From JBDZUZ01 sp040255445 (GTDB lineage Bacteria > Planctomycetota > Phycisphaerae > Phycisphaerales > UBA1924): a stretch of 23,841 bases of DNA. A model generated the notes under the pieces. The model was not told the DNA's origin, did no database searches, and was given only the letters and a program-made list of their open reading frames with translations. The DNA is taken from positions 1 to 23,841 of the forward strand of contig JBDZUZ010000046.1 of the NCBI GenBank assembly GCA_040255445.1. Direction: 5' to 3'. Shown one piece after another: positions 1 to 7,306 of the stretch (position 1 is its first letter; the number at the start of each line of letters is the position of its first letter). Made by a program: the position numbers and the translations under genes.

Positions 1-18
1 CGCACGGTGGTGTGGGAG

Positions 19-42
19 GGGAGGAGCCGCAAGGCTCCCCCC
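19..42. other. GNRA-type hairpin at left edge
   Basis: GGAGCC (23-28) and GGCTCC (33-38) form a perfect 6-bp stem closed by a GCAA tetraloop. Three more G-C pairs extend it beyond one mismatch. No T-run follows on either strand, so a classical terminator is unlikely. No gene is seen in 1-186. Confidence 0.35.
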
Positions 43-120
43 TATCCCGATCGCGGAGAGCGGCAAGTGTCGGGATCGCGGCCGGCGGGTCGCCGCGGAT
101 CTGTCCGTGTTCGCCCACGC

Positions 121-157
121 ACCAAAGAAACGGCCGCCCGCGCGTCCGCGGGCAGCC
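121..157 (-). terminator. Rho-independent terminator of the acyl-CoA dehydrogenase gene
   Basis: Read on the minus strand, an 11-bp GC-rich stem with one G-U pair (arms 157-147 and 142-132) and a 4-nt loop is followed by the T-rich tail GTTTCTTTGG. It lies about 30 bp after the stop codon of the minus-strand acyl-CoA dehydrogenase, so it probably ends that transcript. Confidence 0.6.
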
Positions 158-186
158 TTGGTGGTGACCACGTTGTGGAGGCGGGT

Positions 187-2175
187 TCAGTAGGTCACTT
201 CGGCCGGCTCGCGGCGGGGGGCCGAGCCGAACTGCTTGATGCCCTTCTGCGTGACCTCGCGGCCCTTGCCGCGGAGGTCGGTGGGCGTTTTCTCGGGGAT
301 GACGAAGTCGCTCGCGGGGAGGGAATCGCTGTAGCGGATCGCCGCGGTGGCGGTCTCGAGCATGGTGTCGTCGGCGTTCTCGAAGAGCTCGGTGAAGCGG
401 TTGTGGATCTCGAGTTCGGCGATATCGAAGAAGTGCATCGCGGCGGCCTTGTCGCGCTGGAACTCGAGGTCGCCGGCGCCGTTGCCCTGGTGCTTGCGGA
501 GGTCCAGGTCGAGCTTGGAGAGCGTGCAGGCCCAGGCGTGGAGGTACATGGCGACATCGGCCATGCGGGCCTGGACGGCCTGGCGGGTGAGCATCGCGAC
601 GTCGTAGCGCTTGCTCTGCACCTTGAACTGGTGGGAGAGCTCGCGGATGAGGACGCAGAGGCGCTCGGCGTGGGGGCGGAGGTCGTTGTGCAGGTTGTCG
701 ATGCGGGGCATCGTGCCGCGGATGCCGAAGTAGACCTCGAGGCCCAGCGGGATCGCGACCTTCATGATCTTGGGGTTGGTGCTGGCCTTGAGGGCCTTGC
801 CGATGAAGGCGCCGAGGCTCTCATCGGGGTCTTTGAGCAGGGCGTTCTTGATGCCGAGCATGCGCTCGGCCAGGGCCTTGCCGCCGTAGCCGAAGATGTA
901 CGACTGCATGACCTCGTTGGCGCCCTCGACGATGAGGTTGATGCGCGAGTCGCGGAAGATGCGCTCGACCTCGTTCTCGGTCATGTAGCCTTCGCCGCCC
1001 ATGATCTGCATCGCATCGTTGACGACGCGCCAGCCCATCTCGGAGCAGAAGACCTTGCAGAGGGCGGTCTCGACCTGGTGGTCCTCGTCCTTGCGGTCGA
1101 GCATGCCGGTGGTCATGTAGAGGACCGAGTCCATGGCGTAGTTGAGGGCGGCCATGTGGGCGATGCGCTTGCGGACGAGTTCCTGCTCGGCGAGGGCCTT
1201 GCCGAACTGGAAGCGGGTGGTGGCCCACTTGGTCGCCTGAGCCGAAGCGCGGCGGGCTCCGCCGAGCATGCCGGCCGAGAGCGTGCAGCGGCCGTAGTTG
1301 AGGCAGGAGAGCGCGATGTTGAGGCCGCGGCCTTCCTGGCCGAGCATGTTCTCGGCGGGGACCTTCACATTGTTGAACTTGATGCGGGCCTGCCAGGTGC
1401 CGCGGATGCCGCACTTGCTGCGGTTGCGCTGGAAGATGTCAACGCCCTCGAGCCAGGGATGGCAGACCAGGGCGGTGATGCGCTCGCGGCCATCGGGCAT
1501 CTTCTGCTTGGCCATGACGGTGAAAAGGCCGGCGAGGGCGCCGCTGGTGGCCCACTTCTTCTCACCGTTGAGGATGTAGTGCGTGCCGTCCGCGCTCTTC
1601 TCGCAGCGGGTTTCCTGGCCGCCGGCGTCGCAGCCGACGTTGGGCTCGGAGAGGCAGAAGGCCGAGACCCAGTCCTTGGCCAGGTGCGGCAGCCACTTCT
1701 TCTTCTGCTCTTCGTTGCCGTAGAGCATGACGGCCTTGCAGCCGATCGACTGGTGCGCCGAGACGAGCACGGCGGTCGAGCCGCAGTACGAGCCGATGAG
1801 CTCGAGCACGCGGTTGTAGCTGGTGATGCCCATGCCCAGGCCGCCGAACTCCTTGGGGATGGTCATGCCCATCACGCCGAGTTCGAAGAGGCGGTGCAGC
1901 GAGGCCTGCGGGATCTCCTGCTCCTGGTCGATGTGGACCGAGGGGTGCTCGTTCTTGAGGTAGTCCTCGAGGCGGGCGAGGAGTTGATCGCACTCGGCGG
2001 TTTCCTTTGCATCCGACTGCGGATAGGGGAAGTAGAACTCACTCTTCATGCGGCCCCAGAAGAGGTTCTTCACCGGGCCCATGGTGCTGGGTTCGGGCCC
2101 GAGCCACTCCTCGGCCTGCTCGAGCAGCTTGCGGTCCGACTCCTTGATGCCCTTGAGATTCTTCAGGTCAGCCAT
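187..2175 (-). CDS. Acyl-CoA dehydrogenase, VLCAD/ACAD9-like (662 aa)
   Basis: FAD-dependent enzyme that introduces the alpha-beta double bond into acyl-CoA thioesters, passing electrons to ETF. The N-terminal and middle ACAD domains span about residues 60-280, with the flavin/substrate signature AFCLSEPNVGCDAGG (172-186) and WATSGA (208-213). The C-terminal helical ACAD domain has RFQFGKALAEQ (321-331) and MGGEGYMTENEVERIFRD (392-409). IVEGANE carries Glu417, which aligns with the catalytic base of VLCAD and the short/medium-chain enzymes. An extra C-terminal region of about 200 residues resembles the extension of VLCAD/ACAD9, consistent with 662 aa against the usual ~380. The start is ATG. 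It is the last gene of a minus-strand run, 78 bp after an enoyl-CoA hydratase, and is followed by a terminator hairpin. Chain-length preference cannot be read from sequence. An isovaleryl-CoA role is possible from context, but the architecture points to long-chain substrates. Confidence 0.93.
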   Translation of the reverse strand: MADLKNLKGIKESDRKLLEQAEEWLGPEPSTMGPVKNLFWGRMKSEFYFPYPQSDAKETAECDQLLARLEDYLKNEHPSVHIDQEQEIPQASLHRLFELGVMGMTIPKEFGGLGMGITSYNRVLELIGSYCGSTAVLVSAHQSIGCKAVMLYGNEEQKKKWLPHLAKDWVSAFCLSEPNVGCDAGGQETRCEKSADGTHYILNGEKKWATSGALAGLFTVMAKQKMPDGRERITALVCHPWLEGVDIFQRNRSKCGIRGTWQARIKFNNVKVPAENMLGQEGRGLNIALSCLNYGRCTLSAGMLGGARRASAQATKWATTRFQFGKALAEQELVRKRIAHMAALNYAMDSVLYMTTGMLDRKDEDHQVETALCKVFCSEMGWRVVNDAMQIMGGEGYMTENEVERIFRDSRINLIVEGANEVMQSYIFGYGGKALAERMLGIKNALLKDPDESLGAFIGKALKASTNPKIMKVAIPLGLEVYFGIRGTMPRIDNLHNDLRPHAERLCVLIRELSHQFKVQSKRYDVAMLTRQAVQARMADVAMYLHAWACTLSKLDLDLRKHQGNGAGDLEFQRDKAAAMHFFDIAELEIHNRFTELFENADDTMLETATAAIRYSDSLPASDFVIPEKTPTDLRGKGREVTQKGIKQFGSAPRREPAEVTY

Positions 2176-2253
2176 TTCACGCCTCGCAGTGGATGCCCGG
2201 CTGTGGCCGGGGGATTGAACACTTCTTCTCGCACACCTGTTGTAGCCGCCCGG

Positions 2254-3189
2254 TCAGCCCTTGGGCGCTGGGGCGGGCTTTGCGGACTTGGCAAAGAACG
2301 CGTCGATGGCGGCCTTGCCCTCGGGGGAGCGACGCAGCTTGACGAGCCGATCGCGTTCGACTTTGAGCGCTGCTTCCCAGCCGCCGGAGAGCCCGGCGTC
2401 GACCGCCGCGGCGACGGCCTCAGCGCTCCCGGTCTTCGGCAGATCGGCCCGGACGGAGTCGAGGGCCTTGACGCATTCTGCAGCGCGGCGGCCGCGGCCG
2501 ATCCAGCGGGAGGGCGCGCCATCGCGCTTGGGGACGGCGAGTTCCGCGGCATCAACGACCCAGCGGCACGCCGTGTTGATGAGGTCGGCCTGACTGGCGG
2601 CGACTTCATCGAAGAGGCCTTCTTCTCGGGCTTGGTCGAACATCATCGGCGTGCCAGATGCGGTCATGGCGATCGCCCGCTCGGGGCGCATGCGGGCGGG
2701 GAGCAGGTTCGTGCCGCCCCAGCCGGGGCAGATCGAGAGGCCGGCCTCGGGGAGACCGACGGGGTAGGGCTTGCCGGGCTGGCCGTCGCGGTCGGGCGGG
2801 GGCGCGGCGATGAGGCCGTCGCAGTGCATCGCAAGCTCGAGGCCGCCGCCGAGCGCTGCGCCGTTGATGGCCGCGGCGGTGGGATAGGGGAGCTGGCTCA
2901 GCATGCCGAAGACCCTGGAGCCGTATTCGAGGTAGCGGTGAAGCTGATCGTCGTCGAGCTCGGAGATGGCCTTGAGGTCGGCGCCGGCGACGAAGACGCG
3001 CTCGCTCGCGGAGGCGAGGACGAGGCCGCGGGCGTCCTTTGGGAGCGACTTGATGGTCGCTTCGAGGCGGCGGATGAGGTCGTGGTCGAGGACGACGACG
3101 GGCTTGCCGGGCTGTTCGAGCCGGACGACGACGATGCCGGCGAACGGACCGGCGTTCTCCCGCTGGATGGGCAGGGCTTCTACGGACAT
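2254..3189 (-). CDS. Enoyl-CoA hydratase/isomerase family protein (311 aa)
   Basis: Crotonase-fold enzyme, most likely hydrating trans-2-enoyl-CoA in beta-oxidation. The oxyanion-hole segments are FVAGADLKAI (66-75) and INGAALGGGLELAMHCD (108-124). Both catalytic glutamates of classical crotonase are present: Glu118 in GGGLELA and Glu148 in GLPEAGLSICPGWGG. A Pro-rich insertion (about 129-142) separates them. The C-terminal half is longer than in a standard 260-aa crotonase, so an FadJ/FadB N-domain-like origin is possible, but no dehydrogenase domain follows. I chose the ATG at 3189 because AGGGG lies just upstream. A GTG 48 bp further upstream is also open. A short inverted repeat (GTACG/CGTAC, 3247-3261) in the upstream gap is a weak operator candidate. 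It precedes the acyl-CoA dehydrogenase gene, so the two could perform consecutive steps. Confidence 0.85.
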   Translation of the reverse strand: MSVEALPIQRENAGPFAGIVVVRLEQPGKPVVVLDHDLIRRLEATIKSLPKDARGLVLASASERVFVAGADLKAISELDDDQLHRYLEYGSRVFGMLSQLPYPTAAAINGAALGGGLELAMHCDGLIAAPPPDRDGQPGKPYPVGLPEAGLSICPGWGGTNLLPARMRPERAIAMTASGTPMMFDQAREEGLFDEVAASQADLINTACRWVVDAAELAVPKRDGAPSRWIGRGRRAAECVKALDSVRADLPKTGSAEAVAAAVDAGLSGGWEAALKVERDRLVKLRRSPEGKAAIDAFFAKSAKPAPAPKG

Positions 3190-3405
3190 CGGCACCCCTG
3201 GAGTCGGTGGCTTGGGCTGGCGGGGACGCGGGCGCACCGCGACGCGGTACGCCGAACGTACACCAATCAGAGAGGCAAACGCAGCCCTAGTCTACTCCGG
3301 GGCGGGCGGGGCGGGAAGCAGTTGCACGCTGGGATGTGACAGCGGCGTGTCGGCGCGGCGATGGCAGAGCGCGGAGCGGGGCGGAAGAGGCCGCGGTGAA
3401 AACGG

Positions 3406-4155
3406 TTACTTCGAGAGCTTCTTTGCGAGCATCTCTTTGGCCTCGGGGAGGGCGAGGACCTTTGCGGAAAGGCGGGCGCCTTCGCGGGACTGGGCCTCAT
3501 CGAGGGAGCCGTCGAGGGTGTTGAGGAGCTGCTTGGTCGCGGCGAGGGCTTTGTAGCCGCCTTCGTTCAGTCGGGCGGCCAGTGTGTTGGTGGCGTCATC
3601 GAGCTGCTCGCGGGTATCGACGAGGTGATCGACGATGCCGAGGGCGTGGGCTTCGCGGCCGGACATCAGGCCGCCGGAGAGCAGCACGCGGCGGGCCTTG
3701 CCGGGGCCGATCTTGCGGACCAGCCACGGCGCAACGACGGCGGGGCAGACGCCCAGGTCGACTTCGGGGAAGCCCATCTTGGAATCGGCGTGCGTGATGG
3801 CGAGGTCGCAGACGCAGGCGAGGCCGCAGCCGCCGCCGATCGCCGCGCCGTTGACGCTGGCGATTACGACCATTGGCAGCGAGCGGATCGCCAGGCACAG
3901 TTCGGCGAGGCTCATGAGGAGCTGGCCGGGTGCATCGGGGTCGTTGAGGACGGCTTTGAGGTCCATGCCGGCGCAGAAGGCTTTGCCCTCGCCGCGGATG
4001 ACCAGGACGCTGGCGTTGCTCGCGGCGGCGGCCCTTACGGATGCGTGCAGGTCCTTGATGAGATCGATCGAGAGGGCGTTGCGTGCATCGGGGCGGTTGA
4101 GCGTGATGTGTGCGGGGCCGCCGGGGGTGTGGGTGAAGGTTGCGAGGGTGGTCAT
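3406..4155 (-). CDS. Enoyl-CoA hydratase family, methylglutaconyl-CoA hydratase-like (249 aa)
   Basis: Crotonase-fold protein of normal length. The first oxyanion-hole segment is GKAFCAGMDLKA (57-68). In the second, GGGCGLACVCDLAI (107-120), the first catalytic glutamate is replaced by Gly111, while the second, Glu131 in FPEVDLGVCPAVVAPWLV, is kept. Loss of the first Glu together with the xxLGxxPAVxxPxxxxxIG block resembles bacterial 3-methylglutaconyl-CoA hydratases (LiuC type), which hydrate 3-methylglutaconyl-CoA to HMG-CoA in leucine breakdown. HMG-CoA lyase, the next enzyme, is encoded two genes upstream in the same run, which supports this role. The start is ATG with AGGA about 10 nt upstream. 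It is 63 bp downstream of another crotonase paralogue. The family is certain; the exact substrate is inferred. Confidence 0.82.
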   Translation of the reverse strand: MTTLATFTHTPGGPAHITLNRPDARNALSIDLIKDLHASVRAAAASNASVLVIRGEGKAFCAGMDLKAVLNDPDAPGQLLMSLAELCLAIRSLPMVVIASVNGAAIGGGCGLACVCDLAITHADSKMGFPEVDLGVCPAVVAPWLVRKIGPGKARRVLLSGGLMSGREAHALGIVDHLVDTREQLDDATNTLAARLNEGGYKALAATKQLLNTLDGSLDEAQSREGARLSAKVLALPEAKEMLAKKLSK

Positions 4156-4218
4156 GAGGGCGGGTCCTGCTGGCGGTGGTGGTGGGGTCGGTGGGGGCGG
4201 GTGTGTTTGCGGCCGCGG

Positions 4219-4971
4219 TCAGTTCGTCTTGCTCGCATCGAGCCTGGCCCAGAGGGCGGCGAGGCGGCTGCGCTGTTCATCGTTGCCGGCGAGTGCGAGT
4301 GAGGTTTGCAGACCGAGGTCGGGCGCGGCGGCGGGCGGCCAGGTCTCGAGGCGGTTGAGCCAGCGCCTGGTCCAGCCGATGGCGTGGGGCGGTTTCTCGG
4401 CGAGTTGCTGGGCGAGTTCGACGGCGCGGGCTTCGCACGCCGCGGCATCGGGGAGCGACTCATCGGCGAGGCCGATCACGACGGCGCGGCGGCCGTCGAT
4501 GAGGCCCGAGTCGAGCAGGCGGGCGCGGGTGGGGCCGTCGCCGATGCGATGGCGGAGCGTCGGTGCGGAGACGGCGGGGGAGATGCCCAGGCGCACGACC
4601 GGGTAGCCGAGTTTCGCGGAGTCGGTGGTGGTGACGATGTCCGCCGCGGCGAGGAGGGCGCAGCCGCCGGCGATGGCGGCGCCGTGGGCGGAGAGGACGA
4701 CGGCGCTGGGGGCTTCCTTGAGCGCGGTGACGCAGCGGAAGAGGCCGGTGAGGAGGGCTTCGAGCGCGGTGTCGTCGTCGCGGCAGAGCGTGAGGTCGAA
4801 GCCGGCGCAGAAGGTCTCGCCGACGCCGGAGACGACGATGGCTCGCGCGGATGCTGCGGTCTCGATCGCTTTGGCGAGCGATGCGAGCATGGGCGGGGTC
4901 ATCGCGTTCTTCTTGTCAGCGCGGTCGAGGCGGATGATGGCGGTGTGGCCGCGGGGCTCGACGGAGATCAC
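4219..4971 (-). CDS. Crotonase-fold protein lacking both catalytic glutamates (250 aa)
   Basis: Enoyl-CoA hydratase/isomerase superfamily member. The oxyanion-hole segments are recognisable (GETFCAGFDL, 51-60; HGAAIAGGCALLAAAD, 96-111), but the two glutamates of hydratases are replaced by Ala105 (AGGCALLA) and Val125 (GYPVVRLGISPAVSAP). The fold and CoA site look intact, so it may act as another kind of crotonase (isomerase, hydrolase) or a non-catalytic partner. The GTG start at 4971 overlaps the stop of the HMG-CoA lyase gene as GTGA, and GGAG lies 7 nt upstream, so translational coupling is likely. The reading frame continues upstream of the GTG only as antisense-like Arg/Pro-rich sequence within the lyase gene. 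It resembles the downstream LiuC-like paralogue around the PAV block, which suggests duplication followed by divergence. The catalysed reaction is unknown. Confidence 0.82.
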   Translation of the reverse strand: MISVEPRGHTAIIRLDRADKKNAMTPPMLASLAKAIETAASARAIVVSGVGETFCAGFDLTLCRDDDTALEALLTGLFRCVTALKEAPSAVVLSAHGAAIAGGCALLAAADIVTTTDSAKLGYPVVRLGISPAVSAPTLRHRIGDGPTRARLLDSGLIDGRRAVVIGLADESLPDAAACEARAVELAQQLAEKPPHAIGWTRRWLNRLETWPPAAAPDLGLQTSLALAGNDEQRSRLAALWARLDASKTN

Positions 4972-5963
4972 TGGGGGGCTCCGGGCTGATTGTGTTGCGG
5001 GTCGCCCTCTTCGGCGTTGGAGGCGTTCGCGTGTGCGATGCGGGCGGCGGTGACGGTGGACTGCGCGAACGCCGCGGCCTGAGCGAGTGTGTCGAGATCG
5101 ACGCCGGTCGTGTAGCCCGCGTTGTGGATGGTGCGGACGAGGAGGTCGGTCGCGATGTTGCCGGGGGCGCGGCGGCCGGGGGTGCTGGCGTAGGGGCAGC
5201 CGCCCAGGCCGGCGACGGAGCCGTCGAAGGAGCGGACGCCGTGATCGAGCGAGGCGATCACGCACTCGGCAGCGCGGTTGAAGGTGTCGTGGAGGTGGAT
5301 GGTGATGGGCGTCGGGTCGTTCTTGTGCGTGGTGGTGTAGGTGGTGAGGAGTCGCTTCATTGATGCGGCGTCGCCCGCGCCGATGGTGTCGCCCAGGTCG
5401 ATCTCGTCGACGCCGAGTTCGATGAGCGAGCGGGCGACGGCGGCGACCGCGGCGGGGTCGATGGCCCCTTCGAAGGGGCAGGCGATGATGCAGGAGATGT
5501 AGCCGCGGACGAGGAGGCCCGCGGCGTGAGCGCGAGCAACGACCGGGCGAAAGCGTTCGATGGTCTCGGCGATCGAGGCGTTGGTGTTCTTGCGGCTGAA
5601 GGTTTCGCTCGCAGCGGTGAAGACCGAGACCTTGCCGATGATGGGAAAGCCCGCGGCGGCGTTTGCCTGCAGCGCGGCGTCGAGGCCCTTTTCGTTGGGG
5701 ACGAGGGCGGCGTAGAGAGGGGCGGTGTCGGCCGCGGTGTCGCGGGCCTGTTTCGCGGCGGTCATCCCGGCGATCACTTCGGCGGCATCACCGAGCTGCG
5801 GGACCCACTTGGCGCTGACGAAGCTGGTGACCTCGACCTCGTCGACGCCGGTCGCGGCGAGGAGGTTGACGAGGCGGACCTTGTCGGCGGTGGGGATCGC
5901 GCCGGGCTCGTTCTGCAGCCCATCGCGGGGGGAGACATCGGTGATGCGGACGCGGTCGGTCAT
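4968..5963 (-). CDS. hmgL: Hydroxymethylglutaryl-CoA lyase (331 aa)
   Basis: Cleaves HMG-CoA to acetoacetate and acetyl-CoA, the last step of leucine degradation. It is a DRE-TIM metallolyase: N-terminal signature ITDVSPRDGLQNEP (7-20) with Arg13 and Asp14, metal ligands in TIHLHDTFNRA (His223, His225), and the glycine-rich active-site loop GLGGCPYA (252-259) with Cys256. After that loop there is a short insertion (STPGRR) before PGNIATD, and the usual ATED acid is altered. The ATG at 5963 is chosen because the signature begins within 10 residues of it. Sequence upstream in frame is low-complexity and starts at a rare codon. No Shine-Dalgarno is visible, and a -10-like TACCAT lies 7 nt before the ATG, so the transcript may be leaderless. 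It heads a run with three crotonase genes and the acyl-CoA dehydrogenase. Confidence 0.93.
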   Translation of the reverse strand: MTDRVRITDVSPRDGLQNEPGAIPTADKVRLVNLLAATGVDEVEVTSFVSAKWVPQLGDAAEVIAGMTAAKQARDTAADTAPLYAALVPNEKGLDAALQANAAAGFPIIGKVSVFTAASETFSRKNTNASIAETIERFRPVVARAHAAGLLVRGYISCIIACPFEGAIDPAAVAAVARSLIELGVDEIDLGDTIGAGDAASMKRLLTTYTTTHKNDPTPITIHLHDTFNRAAECVIASLDHGVRSFDGSVAGLGGCPYASTPGRRAPGNIATDLLVRTIHNAGYTTGVDLDTLAQAAAFAQSTVTAARIAHANASNAEEGDPQHNQPGAPQ

Positions 5964-5970
5964 CGGTGCG

Positions 5971-5976
5971 ATGGTA
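5971..5976 (-). promoter_or_regulatory. -10-like element for HMG-CoA lyase gene
   Basis: On the minus strand TACCAT ends 7 nt before the ATG at 5963. That spacing would put transcription start at or next to the start codon. No good -35 hexamer is seen. The same hexamer precedes ygfZ. Confidence 0.4.
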
Positions 5977-6082
5977 GCGGGAAGGGGCCAACCGATGGCC
6001 GGGGTTGTCCTTACGCTGGTGTGGTGGTGTTGCGGTACGCGGTCTCGCTGTCGGGGACGCCGCCGCGGATTGGGGGCTTTGT

Positions 6083-7282
6083 ATGCGTTGGGCACTGGTT
6101 GTGCTGGTGGCGGGGCTGTTCGCGGTGGTGAGTCTGATGCCGCGCACGGTTGAGTCGCCGCGGGCGGGGTGTCTGTGGGATCGCGACACGCTGGCGCAGG
6201 AAGCGAAGGGGAACGAGCTGATCGTGAAGGCGATCACGGGGCGGTTTGATCGCTTCGAGCCGGTGTATTACGAGGCGCGGCTGCGGCATTTGCAGCCGTT
6301 GCTCGAGGCCGAGCCGGCGCGGCTGGATTTGTATGACGATGTCGGCGTGGCGCTGGACCGGCTGCACCGCGGCGATGAGGCGATCGCGGTGATGGCGGGG
6401 AAGCGGGCGCAGTTGGATCTGCTGCCCGAGGGCAGCCCGGAGCGGGTCGAGCACGAGTACCGGTACCTGGCGAACTTGGGGACGTTCCACGCGCACCGCT
6501 GGCTGCGGAATGGGAAGGACCGCGGGGATCTGAGTGATTTGCAGGAAGCGGAGCGGTTGATCGCCGCGGCGATCGAGCTGAATCCCGAGGCGCACTTTGG
6601 GCGGGAGCGGTATCAGTTGATGGCGATTCGGTGGTTGATCACGCCGCCGGCGATATCGGAATCGTGGGATGAGTCATCGGTCTTCTCGGGGCTGGATGCA
6701 CCGCCCGTCGGGGCGCTCGGGCTTGGCAATCTCGAAAGTGCTGGATACTCCGATGCGGCAGAAGGGATCGCGGGGCTGATCGTGCTCGGCGATGGGTGGG
6801 AGAGCATCGACCTTTTCGTCGCGTTGATGATGGCGCTGGACGATCGGGGTGATGGCCACTTGGGAGCCGCGGCCCGGTCGCGCGTGACGGAGTTGCTCGC
6901 GGACCCCGCACGTTCCTCGCTATTGCCGGGATTTGCGGGCACGATTCGGACCGCTTGGGAGGAACTCGCAAAGGACGATGGGTTCGTGGAGCCCGCTGAT
7001 GCGAGAAGGATCCGCAAGTGGTTCGCCGCGGCCCGCACTGAGGCCGAAGCGTGGCGGGCGTCGAGGAATGCGTTTGTTGAGCGTCGTGTGGCGGAGGGCA
7101 CCGTACCGGATATGAGCAAAGCATTCTGGATGGGATGGACGGAGACATCGACGCCGCCGGCGATGCCGTCGCGCGTGCTGCCGGTATCAGGTGATCAGCT
7201 CCTGCTCAATGCCGTTCTGTATGGAATACCCGTGCTGTTGCTGATCGGGGTAGCTGTGTGGACGATGCGGCGCGGGTCGTGA
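6083..7282 (+). CDS. Membrane-anchored protein of unknown function with TPR-like helices (399 aa)
   Basis: Not recognised as a named family. Residues 1-20 (MRWALVVLVAGLFAVVSLMP) form a signal peptide or membrane anchor. A second hydrophobic segment near the C-terminus (LLNAVLYGIPVLLLIGVAVW) is followed by MRRGS, so the large middle domain probably lies on the outer face of the cytoplasmic membrane with a short basic cytoplasmic tail. The middle contains amphipathic helical pairs of TPR character (LHRGDEAIAVMAGKRAQLDLL; LQEAERLIAAAIELNPEA). The start is ATG at 6083; sequence upstream in frame comes from a TTG and does not look like protein. It stands alone on the plus strand, divergent from HMG-CoA lyase and convergent with the TPR gene (24 bp between stops). 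The C-terminal anchor resembles sorting-signal topology but has no PEP or LPXTG motif. Confidence 0.75.
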   Translation: MRWALVVLVAGLFAVVSLMPRTVESPRAGCLWDRDTLAQEAKGNELIVKAITGRFDRFEPVYYEARLRHLQPLLEAEPARLDLYDDVGVALDRLHRGDEAIAVMAGKRAQLDLLPEGSPERVEHEYRYLANLGTFHAHRWLRNGKDRGDLSDLQEAERLIAAAIELNPEAHFGRERYQLMAIRWLITPPAISESWDESSVFSGLDAPPVGALGLGNLESAGYSDAAEGIAGLIVLGDGWESIDLFVALMMALDDRGDGHLGAAARSRVTELLADPARSSLLPGFAGTIRTAWEELAKDDGFVEPADARRIRKWFAAARTEAEAWRASRNAFVERRVAEGTVPDMSKAFWMGWTETSTPPAMPSRVLPVSGDQLLLNAVLYGIPVLLLIGVAVWTMRRGS

Positions 7283-7306
7283 TGCGGCTGCGAGTGAAGC
7301 GGATGG

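Noticed and set aside
7..3339. 1110-codon open frame on the plus strand across the acyl-CoA dehydrogenase and hydratase genes
   Set aside because: It lies antisense to two well-conserved genes. Its protein is low-complexity (Ala/Gly/Asp/Arg/Val-rich) with no motif, as expected from GC-rich codon bias on the other strand.
4972..5265. N-terminal extension of the glutamate-less crotonase
   Set aside because: The extra frame is Arg/Pro/His-rich and lies in the HMG-CoA lyase coding region. The GTG at 4971 has a GGAG site and begins where crotonase homology begins.
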